Assembly (NCBI GenBank): GCA_947496705.1
Contig: CANMDW010000026.1
Coordinates: forward strand, 1-64,000
Direction of reading: 5' to 3'
Length of the DNA stretch: 64,000 nt
DNA from: an uncultured Aquimarina sp.
GTDB taxonomy: Bacteria > Bacteroidota > Bacteroidia > Flavobacteriales > Flavobacteriaceae
Below, piece after piece: positions 18,456 to 27,400 of the stretch. The notes below the pieces were generated by a model, which saw nothing but the letters and a program-made list of their open reading frames with translations, was not told the DNA's origin and searched no databases. The position numbers were made by a program, and so were the translations under genes. Each line of letters begins with the position of its first letter. Positions within the stretch are counted from its first letter, which is position 1.

Positions 18456-20036
18456 ATGAATTTATCAACTATTAAGTCTCCAGGGGTTTATATCAACGAA
18501 TTAAATGGATTTCCGAATTCTGTAGTGCCTATTGCCACTGCTGTTCCAGCATTTATTGGATATACTCCTCAAGCTTTATACGAAGGGAAATCGTATACGA
18601 ATGTACCACAAAAAATAACATCATTCGCAGAGTTTCAAGCAATTTATTGTTATCCTAATCCAGGCCCACCGGCAAGTCCGGTAAAACAATATAATCCAGA
18701 ATATTATCTGGTAAAGCAGGAAAGTTTACCAGAGAAAGGCGATTATATGCAGATAGGAACGGATTATTATTCTATCGTACCCGATCCCAATACGATTTAC
18801 TATTTATATAACAGTATCCGTCTTTTTTACGAAAATGGAGGAGCAGATGCATATATCGTCTCGGTAGGTACGTATGGTGCGCCCTCAAAGGCTCCAATAA
18901 AACCAGGAGATCAAATCATAAACCCTAATGTGCAACTTAATGATCTTATGAATGGATTATCATTGCTTAAAAATGAGCAAGAGCCCACAATGTATATCTG
19001 TCCCGAAGCAACACTACTTTCTGTAGAAAATAATGGGACATTAATGCAGGAAATGTTATTGCAGAATACAGAAATGCAAACCGCAATCAGCATTTTTGAT
19101 ATTATAGGAGGGCGAGATCCAGACCCTATCTTGTACACCAACGATATTGAAACTTTTAGAGATAATACAGGTAGTAATGGATTGGATTATGGGACAGCCT
19201 ATTATCCATTTATCGGTACTACAATTATGCAAAACAGTGATATTGATTACACTAATTTATTTGGAGGTGATATTAAACAACTAGAGCCACTGATAAATCC
19301 TGCAACTGATCCTAATACAACCGTAGCCAAAATTCTTGGTAGTATAGAAAAACCATCAGGAAAGCCACTAACAGTTAGCCAATATAACAACTCATTGATT
19401 ACCGCCAGTAAAACTTATAGTACCATAATACATCATGTACTGGCAGATGTTAATATGCTTCCTCCCAGTGGTGCTATTGCCGGAGTAATTACCAAAACCG
19501 ATAACCAGGTAGGACCATGGCAGGCACCTGCAAACACTTCTATTGTGGGAGCAGCAAGTTTGCCAATCCGATTATCAAAAACCCAACAAGCAGGATTAAA
19601 TGTGGATGCGATTTCTGGTAAATCTATCAATGCCATTCGGTTTTTTCCCGGAATAGGAATTATGATATGGGGAGCAAGGACAACGGATGGCAATAGTTTG
19701 GACTGGAAATATCTATCAGTAAGAAGAACCCTGATTTTTCTGGAACAGTCGTGTAAACTAGCTTCACATCCCTATGTATTCGAACCTAATGATAAAAATA
19801 CATGGATAGGTGTAAAATCTATGATCAGTAGTTTTCTTACAGGAATATGGAAACAAGGAGGCTTACAGGGCGCCACTGCTGCTGCTGCTTTTTCTGTTGA
19901 ATGTGGATTAGGTACAACGATGACTGCAGAAGATATACTTAATGGTTTTATGAATGTTACGATAAAGGTAGCAGTAGTACGCCCTGCAGAATTCATAGTA
20001 TTAACATTTCAGCAAGAAATGGCTAAATCCAGTTAA
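18456..20036 (+). CDS. eCIS contractile sheath protein (Afp2/3/4-like)
   Basis: This 526-aa protein is a phage tail sheath family member. The N-terminus STIKSPGVYINELNGFPNSV followed by AVPAFIGYTPQA is the strand that links neighbouring subunits. The C-terminal domain carries the conserved GIMIWGARTT, WKYLSVRRTLIFLEQSCK and the C-terminal strand VVRPAEFIVLTFQQE used in sheath handshake contacts. About residues 80-320 form an insertion domain exposed on the particle. Contraction of stacked hexamers drives the inner tube. Only one sheath gene is present, whereas Afp and PVC have three. No membrane signal. Confidence 0.96.
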   Translation: MNLSTIKSPGVYINELNGFPNSVVPIATAVPAFIGYTPQALYEGKSYTNVPQKITSFAEFQAIYCYPNPGPPASPVKQYNPEYYLVKQESLPEKGDYMQIGTDYYSIVPDPNTIYYLYNSIRLFYENGGADAYIVSVGTYGAPSKAPIKPGDQIINPNVQLNDLMNGLSLLKNEQEPTMYICPEATLLSVENNGTLMQEMLLQNTEMQTAISIFDIIGGRDPDPILYTNDIETFRDNTGSNGLDYGTAYYPFIGTTIMQNSDIDYTNLFGGDIKQLEPLINPATDPNTTVAKILGSIEKPSGKPLTVSQYNNSLITASKTYSTIIHHVLADVNMLPPSGAIAGVITKTDNQVGPWQAPANTSIVGAASLPIRLSKTQQAGLNVDAISGKSINAIRFFPGIGIMIWGARTTDGNSLDWKYLSVRRTLIFLEQSCKLASHPYVFEPNDKNTWIGVKSMISSFLTGIWKQGGLQGATAAAAFSVECGLGTTMTAEDILNGFMNVTIKVAVVRPAEFIVLTFQQEMAKSS

Positions 20037-20096
20037 TATGCTGATGGCATTATTATATAAAAACAAATAGAATTTTTAACACTAAAAAATAAAACA

Positions 20097-20561
20097 ATGG
20101 CAGACGACGGAAGTAAAGAAAACGCAACATGGCCCATGCCAGTATTCCGATTCCAAGTAGATCTTGGAACAGAATTAAAGGGTGTGGCATTTCAGGAAGT
20201 GTCTGGAATGGATGTAGAAAATCAGGTAATCGAATATCGAAAGAGTAATAGTAAGTTATTTTCTACCGAAAAAATGCCTGGAATTGTCAAATACGGCAAT
20301 GTAACCATGAAAAGAGGTGTATTTGTTAATGATAACACATTCTGGAAGTGGCACGAGGAGATCCAAATGAACACGATAAAACGAAGAACGGTCTTGATCC
20401 AACTACTTGACGAAAATGGAAAAACAACCATGCAGTGGCAATTAAACAATGCATGGCCTACAAAAATAACCAGTACAAATCTTAAATCTGATGGAAATGA
20501 AGTCGCAGTAGATACCTTAGAGATTGCTCATGAACAATTAATCATTACTAATGGCAAGTAG
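20097..20561 (+). CDS. eCIS inner tube protein (Afp1-like)
   Basis: This 154-aa protein is a gp19/Hcp-type tail tube subunit: PVFRFQVDLGTE, GVAFQEVSGMDVENQVIEYR, KYGNVTMKRGVF, TVLIQLLDENGKTTMQWQLNNAWPTKI and VAVDTLEIAHEQ. Hexamers stack into the tube that carries cargo. The predicted fold is the two-sheet barrel common to tube proteins. It sits right after the sheath and overlaps the next tube gene by 11 nt, so translation is coupled. This is probably the abundant tube subunit, being closest to the sheath and most typical in sequence. Confidence 0.94.
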   Translation: MADDGSKENATWPMPVFRFQVDLGTELKGVAFQEVSGMDVENQVIEYRKSNSKLFSTEKMPGIVKYGNVTMKRGVFVNDNTFWKWHEEIQMNTIKRRTVLIQLLDENGKTTMQWQLNNAWPTKITSTNLKSDGNEVAVDTLEIAHEQLIITNGK

Positions 20562-21015
20562 TTATCCGGTTGGTTTCTATTTTGAGCTTTCTTTTAAGGG
20601 GGAAGATGCTGCTTTTCTGGAGGTTTCGGGAATCTCTAAAGAGATAAACCTCGAAGAAATTACAGGTGGAGGGGAGAATCGATTTAAATATCGGCTCCCT
20701 ACTGTCTCCACAAATCAAAATCTCATCCTCAAAAGAGCACTTATCGCAGAAGGATCACAACTGGTTGATTGGTGTGCGAGTACTATGGGAGAAGGATTGA
20801 TCAATCCCATAGAAACACATGATGTTTCTGTCCATCTGTTAAATGAAGGCGGGCAAGTGTTGGTCATGTGGACATTTTTCAATGCCTATCCCGTAAAATA
20901 TTCAATTTCGGATCTCAAATCTCAAGAAAGCGAGTTAGTTATTGAATATATGGAATTGGCATATACATATTTTGAGATTTCACAAGATACATCTATAGCA
21001 GATTTGTTTACTTAA
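20551..21015 (+). CDS. eCIS second tube protein (Afp5-like tube initiator)
   Basis: This 154-aa paralogue of the preceding tube protein has GFYFELSFKGEDAAFLEVSGIS, NLILKRALI, HDVSVHLLNEGGQVLVMWTFFNAYPVKYS and SELVIEYMELAYTYF. In Afp/PVC the second tube paralogue (Afp5) forms the first layer between spike hub and main tube. Identity to the first copy is moderate, supporting specialised rather than redundant roles. It overlaps the upstream gene by 11 nt and ends 4 nt before the next start. Confidence 0.92.
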   Translation: MASSYPVGFYFELSFKGEDAAFLEVSGISKEINLEEITGGGENRFKYRLPTVSTNQNLILKRALIAEGSQLVDWCASTMGEGLINPIETHDVSVHLLNEGGQVLVMWTFFNAYPVKYSISDLKSQESELVIEYMELAYTYFEISQDTSIADLFT

Positions 21016-21019
21016 TCAT

Positions 21020-21190
21020 ATGGCAATAGAAATTAGAGAAATAATAATCAAGACAGAGATTCAAAACACGAATCCTAATTCTAAATCCAAAATAGGTAAG
21101 GATGATTTGAATACTTTAAAAAAAAGAGTATTGGAGGAATGTAAAAGGCTCATTTTTGAGCATGTAAAAAGAAAAACATATCACAGATAA
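21020..21190 (+). CDS. Small DUF5908-type eCIS protein (Afp6 position)
   Basis: A 56-aa gene begins at ATG 21020, 4 nt after the tube stop, and ends at TAA 21190. The start MAIEIREIIIKTEI and a charged helical C-terminal half (LKKRVLEECKRLIFEHVKRK) match the DUF5908 family, small proteins found in eCIS loci between the second tube and the LysM gene. Its short length makes it easy to overlook. The Afp6 position suggests a baseplate or tube-hub accessory. Function is not established. Confidence 0.8.
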   Translation: MAIEIREIIIKTEIQNTNPNSKSKIGKDDLNTLKKRVLEECKRLIFEHVKRKTYHR

Positions 21191-21204
21191 AACGATATAA
21201 AAAG

Positions 21205-21882
21205 ATGGCTGGTTTAGAATTAATGAAGATTACGGGATATACAGATAAAGAGTTTAATAATAAGCTCGAGGGAGAACCGTACACTGTTATGATTAATCCT
21301 GAGTCTATTAAATGGAACCGAACGATAAAGTATAATGTGAAGGAAGCTATAGATACAAGTGGTCCAGATCAAAAATATGAATTTACACCAAATGATGAAA
21401 TAAGTTTTGATATTGTTATTGATTGTACAGGAATTGTGGATACCAAAAGGACCGATATGGAAAAGGAAATAAAGGCGCTGGAGAAAATTGTATATACTTA
21501 TAACGGAACAATTCACAGGCCTAATTATCTTAAAATTTGTTGGGGAAATATTACACCTTTTCAAACTGTACTAAAAACCTTTAACACCACTTATACTCTT
21601 TTTAAACCAGACGGAAGCCCTCTTAGAGCTAAAATTGCCTTAAGCTTTGGGATGTATGTTGCTCCTAAGAAACGTAAAAAGAGAGAAAAACGAAAATCAC
21701 CAGATATTACTCATTTGGTAGAAGTAGTTGAAGGTGAAACGCTACCTCAATTGTCTACCAAAATATGGAATGATCCATCATACTATATCCAGGTAGCACA
21801 ATACAATGGCCTTAATAAATTTAGACATCTTAAAGCAGGTGAAAAGCTTATTTTTCCACCTATAATCAATCCAACCTCATGA
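21205..21882 (+). CDS. eCIS LysM protein (Afp7-like hub/tube adaptor)
   Basis: This 225-aa protein has an N-terminal domain (YTVMINPESIKWNRTIKY, then FDIVIDCTG and YNGTIHRPNYLKICWGN) typical of CIS tube protein/gp53-like adaptors. A basic linker (KKRKKREKRK, about 151-160) leads to a C-terminal LysM (HLVEVVEGETLPQLSTKIW... to HLKAGEKLIFPP). In Afp/PVC the homologue joins the tube initiator to the spike hub and contacts baseplate components. The LysM here probably serves protein-protein contact rather than peptidoglycan binding. Its TGA overlaps the VgrG start (ATGA). Confidence 0.92.
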   Translation: MAGLELMKITGYTDKEFNNKLEGEPYTVMINPESIKWNRTIKYNVKEAIDTSGPDQKYEFTPNDEISFDIVIDCTGIVDTKRTDMEKEIKALEKIVYTYNGTIHRPNYLKICWGNITPFQTVLKTFNTTYTLFKPDGSPLRAKIALSFGMYVAPKKRKKREKRKSPDITHLVEVVEGETLPQLSTKIWNDPSYYIQVAQYNGLNKFRHLKAGEKLIFPPIINPTS

Positions 21883-23678
21883 GTGCTACTACCAACATAA
21901 AAAGTGGAGGTGTAATCACATTGAGTGTTAAAGTCAATGGAAATTCTATTCCAGATGAAATATCTGTTATGTCTGCTGAGGTGGAAAAGCAGGTTAATCG
22001 TATAGCAATAGCAAAAATTACTATTATTGATGGTCAGGCCAGTACAGGAACTTTTATCGCTAGCTCATCTGATACATTTGTGCCAGGAGCAGAACTTACG
22101 ATTGAAGCTGGATATGATGCTAAGAATGAATTGATTTTTAAAGGTATTATCTCTAGGCAAACCATTCGTATTGATAATGTTTTGGGATCGTTATTGATTG
22201 TTGAATGTCGTGATGCAGCAATTAAAATGATTGTAGGCCGCAAGAGCCTTACGTTCTCAAAAAAGAAAGATAGCGATATTATTTCATCCATTATCGGGAA
22301 ATACTCTGGGCTATCTGCAAATGTAACAGCAACTTCTACTGTTTGGCCCGAGCAGGTACAATACTATGTGACAGATTGGGATTTTATCCTTGCCAGAGCA
22401 GAAGCCAATGGATTAATTGTTACAACCCTTAACGGTAAGGTTTCTGTTGTAAAACCAGATGCAGAGACCAGTCCCGTACTTACTATAAAATATGGTGATA
22501 ATTTGATGGGATTTAATGCAGATCTCAATTCGGTGACTCAACTTAATACGGTAAAAGCTGATGCATGGGATTATAAAACTCAGCAAGTAATTACAGGAGA
22601 TGCATCGAACAATCATCCGGGAGCAGGAAATTTGTCTTCCAAAAAACTGTCAGAAGTGGTAGGTCTTTCGGATTACGATCTTCAAACTACAGCACCTCTC
22701 GAGAAAACAGATTTAACGAATTGGTCCAAAGCGCAGTTAATCAAAAGTGAATATTCTAAAATTCGGGGAGAAGTAAAGTTTCAGGGAACACATCTTGTAG
22801 ATCCCGGAAAATATATAACACTACAAGGATTAGGAGATCGTTTTAATGGAGATCATTTGGTTTCTGAGGTACATCATAATATCTCTGAAGGAAACTGGAT
22901 TACCGAGGTAACCATAGGGTTATCCCCGATATGGTTTACCGAAGAGCCTGATGTGATGTCACCTCCAGCTTCAGGACTTTTACCTGGCGCCAGAGGGCTT
23001 TTTAACGGAATCGTAAAAAAAATGTATGAAGATCCGGATAATCAATATAGAATATTAGTTGATGTCCCTTTATTTGACCCAAATGGAGAAGGAATCTGGG
23101 CGCGATTGTCCAATTTTTATTCCACCTCGGGAGCAGGGGTGTTCTTTTTACCCGAAGTCGGGGATGAGGTTGTTTTAGGTTTTTTGAATGAAGATCCTCG
23201 TTTTCCTATAATCTTAGGTAGTATGTATAGCAGTTCAAAAATAAAACCTTTTACAGGTTTAGAACCAAAAGAAGGAAACCCTATAAAAGCTATAGTATCT
23301 AAATCAGGAATTTCGATGCAATTTGATGATGAAAACAAGGTATTTACACTTACTACTCCAGGAAAGAATACAGCAATTTTTAGCGATAAAGATAAGCAGA
23401 TCACCATAAAAGATGAAAATGATAATAGTATAGTGATGTCAGATAGCGGGATTACGATAAAAAGTGCTAAAAGTATCAATATTGAAGCAGATCAAAATTT
23501 AACTCTAAAAGGAAACCAGGGTGTTAAGATTCAGGCATCGACTGGAGATGTAGAAGTTAGTGGAATGAATATTAAAGAAACAGCAGAAGTGCAGTATTCT
23601 GCAAAAGGAAGTGCAGCTGCGCAGATCAATGGCGGAGCAGAATTAACGCTCAAAGGCGCAATGACAATGATAAACTAA
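21879..23678 (+). CDS. eCIS VgrG-like spike protein (Afp8-like)
   Basis: This 599-aa protein combines gp27-like and gp5-like parts. Residues 1 to about 360 form the hub (VSVMSAEVEKQVNRIAIAKI, FKGIISRQTIRI, SEYSKIRGEVKFQGTHLVDPGKYI). Residues about 370-460 form the OB fold (GARGLFNGIVKKMYEDPDNQYRI, WARLSNFYSTSGAGVFFLPE, GDEVVLGFLNEDPRFPIILGS). The tail from about 480 is a beta-prism stalk with short repeats (ITIKDENDNSIVMS, GITIKSAKSINIEADQ). Trimers form the puncturing spike. There is no C-terminal enzymatic extension, so cargo must travel by another route. PAAR follows after 12 nt. Confidence 0.95.
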   Translation: MSATTNIKSGGVITLSVKVNGNSIPDEISVMSAEVEKQVNRIAIAKITIIDGQASTGTFIASSSDTFVPGAELTIEAGYDAKNELIFKGIISRQTIRIDNVLGSLLIVECRDAAIKMIVGRKSLTFSKKKDSDIISSIIGKYSGLSANVTATSTVWPEQVQYYVTDWDFILARAEANGLIVTTLNGKVSVVKPDAETSPVLTIKYGDNLMGFNADLNSVTQLNTVKADAWDYKTQQVITGDASNNHPGAGNLSSKKLSEVVGLSDYDLQTTAPLEKTDLTNWSKAQLIKSEYSKIRGEVKFQGTHLVDPGKYITLQGLGDRFNGDHLVSEVHHNISEGNWITEVTIGLSPIWFTEEPDVMSPPASGLLPGARGLFNGIVKKMYEDPDNQYRILVDVPLFDPNGEGIWARLSNFYSTSGAGVFFLPEVGDEVVLGFLNEDPRFPIILGSMYSSSKIKPFTGLEPKEGNPIKAIVSKSGISMQFDDENKVFTLTTPGKNTAIFSDKDKQITIKDENDNSIVMSDSGITIKSAKSINIEADQNLTLKGNQGVKIQASTGDVEVSGMNIKETAEVQYSAKGSAAAQINGGAELTLKGAMTMIN

Positions 23679-23690
23679 AAACACAGAAAT

Positions 23691-23990
23691 ATGCCACCAG
23701 CAGCAAGACTTACAGATTTTCATGAATGCCCTATGCAGACACCTGCGCCTGTTCCAATACCGCATGTGGGAGGGCCGGTGACCGGGCCAGGGGATCCAAC
23801 AGTTTTGATAGGAGGATTACCGGCAGCACGAGTAGGTGATATGCTGATCTGTGTAGGCCCTCCCGATTCTATAGTGCAGGGGTCAGGAACCGTAATGATC
23901 GGCGGGATTCCTGCTGCGAGAATGGGGGATTCAACTGCACACGGCGGAAAAATTGTATTAGGAGCATTAAACGTAATTATAGGTGGATAA
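23691..23990 (+). CDS. PAAR-repeat spike tip (Afp10 position)
   Basis: This 99-aa protein is a stand-alone PAAR domain with three PAAR-type turns (PPAARLTDFHECP, LPAARVGDMLICVG, IPAARMGDSTAHGG) and glycine-proline-rich strands. Conserved His and Cys residues (HECP, ICVG, AHGG) are suited to bind the metal that stabilises the cone. It sharpens the VgrG trimer. No extra effector domain is attached. The stop region overlaps the next start by 8 nt. Confidence 0.95.
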   Translation: MPPAARLTDFHECPMQTPAPVPIPHVGGPVTGPGDPTVLIGGLPAARVGDMLICVGPPDSIVQGSGTVMIGGIPAARMGDSTAHGGKIVLGALNVIIGG

Positions 23991-24423
23991 TCAATTACAT
24001 AAACGAGAGAAAGATTTTTTGGGATCCGGCTGGGCATTTCCGGTAACATTCTCTGCAGGAAATCATGAGTTAAACCTCACTCAATATGAGAATAATATCA
24101 ATGATAACATAGATATTGTTTTACAGACAATGTATGGGGAACGTCCTTTAACACCACAATTTGGTTCGGGTTTGCGACGATTTTTTTTTAAGAATATGAC
24201 TCCAACATTAAAAGCAGAAATAAGAGATGCTGTAGAATCCTCACTCCTTGATAACGAACCAAGAATAACAGTATTGGATATACAGGTTGATTTTGTAGAT
24301 CAACGAAATGGACTGGTAGAAATTCATATTACATATATGTATAACCAAACCAATACCAGGCATAATTATGTGTTTCCTTTCTATATCAAAGAAGGGACAA
24401 ATTTAGGAATAACAACACAATGA
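23983..24423 (+). CDS. gp25-like baseplate wedge protein (Afp9-like)
   Basis: This 146-aa protein is a GPW/gp25 family member: DFLGSGWAFPVTF, then NINDNIDIVLQTMYGERPLTPQFGSGLRRF with the conserved ERPL...FG.GL...F motif, RDAVESSLLDNEPRI, and the final beta strand VEIHITYMYNQ. gp25 nucleates sheath assembly on the baseplate. No ATG precedes the conserved part, so the start is GTG 23983, inside the end of the PAAR gene. The gene order PAAR then gp25 is inverted relative to Afp9-Afp10. Confidence 0.93.
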   Translation: MDNQLHKREKDFLGSGWAFPVTFSAGNHELNLTQYENNINDNIDIVLQTMYGERPLTPQFGSGLRRFFFKNMTPTLKAEIRDAVESSLLDNEPRITVLDIQVDFVDQRNGLVEIHITYMYNQTNTRHNYVFPFYIKEGTNLGITTQ

Positions 24424-27400
24424 GGATATTAAATCAAAATAGCGCCTTAGAATCACTCGATATAGCTTTGGTAAAGAGTTCTGATCTTATAGATAGCAGA
24501 ACAGAACAAGACTTGCTTAGTTTTCTGGTGAATTATGCATCATTGATTAATTTTTATGATCATCACAATCATATTGATGGAGATTGGACTCCTTTTTTAC
24601 TCAAGGACCCTGTTTTTTTGTTGGCTTCTATTGCCAAAACTAATTTTAAACAACTTCATATACTGTATGTAAAGACCTCTTTGAATGTAGAGCAGACCCT
24701 GACTAAAGACCAGGACTCGAAAAAGGTAGCTCAAGCTATACATCAACTTTTTGATCAGTTACTTGATGTTTTTGCATATATAGAACAATGGACACATTTT
24801 ATGCAGAAATCTGATAAAGTATATCCTTTAAAAAAGTATGTCTTACACGAAGTAGAACATCAGTACAGTATGTATCTATGGGCGGTTATAACATTAAGAC
24901 AACAGTTATATGTAAATAACATGATTCCTGATGTTGACATTGAAAAAACAAATACGTTTGACTTATGCAATACAAAAATTTGGAGACAACATAAAGATAA
25001 AACCCCCTATTGGAAAATCCTGGGATTACAGCACCCTATAACAGAAAATACAGTTTTGGCTATCTATCAATCCTTAGTTTCTGTTGGGGATGTAGTATTT
25101 ACATTTTTCAGTAAAATCATTGAATACGCTTCGGTAGAATTCAAAGATATCGAAATTCAGAAAAGTAAGTTTCCGGATACCACCTTACTAAGGGTTTTTG
25201 TACGACTTCTGGAGCAATTTAAAAATCAGTTGAATACAATTTCTGGTAAACATTTAGAATTTTATTATAAAGATATTTTAAAACAATCCAGGCAATCAGC
25301 AGCACCGGATAAAGTTTTTATATGCACTACTCTGGCTAAAAGAGATCAGATTTTTAACCTTCCGATACATACTTTGTTTGATGCAGGGCAGGATGTAAAT
25401 AAAAACCCTATTCTATATGAATCAATTAAAGATGTGAGTCTAAATCCTGCTCAGGTAGTTTCGGCATATACACTTGTCAAAAGGAATGTTTCAGAGGAGT
25501 TTGTTTCATTATTTTTAAAGAAAATACCCAATCCGGGAAGTATACAAAAAGATGAGGATGGACAACTGCAAAAATGGAATACTTTTGGGAGTACAGAGTC
25601 ATCATTAAAGACTCCTTCAACTATGGGAATTGCATTTGCATCCCCTATGTTTTTTCTCAAAGAAGGAGTTCGCACTATTACCCTGGGTTTTTCATTTGTC
25701 AACCTTATAGATAAGAAATTCATTGAAATGATGCGTACAGCAAAGTTTTATCTCAGTACCAAAAAGGGTTGGTTAACTACTTCATTTCCAAAGAAAACAC
25801 TAAAAGATACCGGATTTGGATGGAAATTAGAAGTGACATTAGTTTTGTCTGTATCAGAACCTGGTATTGAGGCATTTCTTAAAAACCCCGATGGGTATAA
25901 TAGTTCATGGCCTATACTTAAAATAGAATTTAGTGAGCTCGCAAATATTTCGTCTCCTCCAATTTTAAAAAGTTTACAAATAAAAACAGAAGTTACCGGG
26001 CTCAAAGATTTTACCCTTTATAACGATTACGGAGCATTAGATACCAAGGCACCATTTCAACCTCTGGGTCCAACCCCTTCACAAAACAGCAATTTTTTTA
26101 TGGGTAGTGCCGAGATATTTAGTAAACCTCTGGATCGCCTGACAATTGAATTGGATTGGAATAATCTTCCTGAAAATTTTAGCAAGTATTATGAGCAGTA
26201 TAATAATTACTTACAAGGAAAATACAATGATAGTAATAATACTAAAGGAGAAAAGAAAACTGATTTTTTTGATGAAATTAAAAAGACTTTTAAGAAGTCT
26301 TCAAGAGAATCATCAACTCCTTCTATATTACCTCTTATTTATTTTTATAACCAATGTTTTAAGGTAAAATTTCAACTATGGCAAGATAGACATAGTAGTC
26401 CTTGGGTCAATTTTGATATGATAAATAAAAATATAGAAAAATTAAAAGAAGAAAATGTAGACATACATGATGATTCGAATGATATAGATATCAGGAAACC
26501 AAAAGCACAGCAGCTTTTCAATACAAAGAAAAATAATAATCATGATAAAACCAATGATGATACAGGTAGTCTAGATGTACTAGCTGATAAAAGTGTTTTT
26601 ATCTACTCGGGAGAATCAAAAAGTGAAATTAGTATAGATCCTAACATCCAAAAAACAGTATTAAAATTTACAGAAAAAAATGCTTTTGGATTTATGAAAA
26701 TGCAGCTGGTCAAACCTGGTTATGGATTTGGAAAAGATATATATGCAAATGTAGTATCGATAATCGCATTACAAAATGCAATTATCGCAATACGAGATGC
26801 TAAAGCAAAGTCAAATACATATCCTTTTATTCCTCCAGCTAATGTTCCATTTTCACCACAAGCCAAGCTTTTTTCTGCAAATTATACCGCATCAACAACC
26901 TATACATTTGATTACGAAAAAGAAGAATATCCTATAGAATGCTATTACTATTCACCATTTCAGAATTATAAAGTGTATGATAACACCAAGGATACATTAA
27001 AATACAAAAAACAGCAAGGAATGGCTTTGGGTAGCCCTCCAAAAGGGAGTGATTATTTGCCATTATTTCCGGCATTTAGTTTTGAAGGTGCTTTATTTCT
27101 CGAATTGAAAGAAGTCCTGTCGCCGGGAAAAGTGAATTTGTATATAGAGTTGGCACCTGGTCATACCCATAAAATGGTTGCGAATACCGCGAATGATAGA
27201 GTAACGTATACATATCTAAGTACCCAAGGCTGGAAAAAATTAACTGTTTTGTCAGATGGAACAAATAATTTTAAATGCTCAGGGATTATCACCTTTAATC
27301 TCCCTGATGATATTACCGATAAACAAACTATAATGCCTGATAATTCATATTGGTTATCATTAGGTGTTACCAACACCCCCGATTCTTATGCACAAACAAT

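Noticed and set aside
20097..21015. Hcp of a type VI system
   Set aside because: The paired tube genes next to sheath, LysM and DUF5908 genes match eCIS order, not T6SS.
23720..24049. Antisense frame over the PAAR gene
   Set aside because: Pure shadow of the proline/glycine-rich PAAR coding sequence; no independent support.
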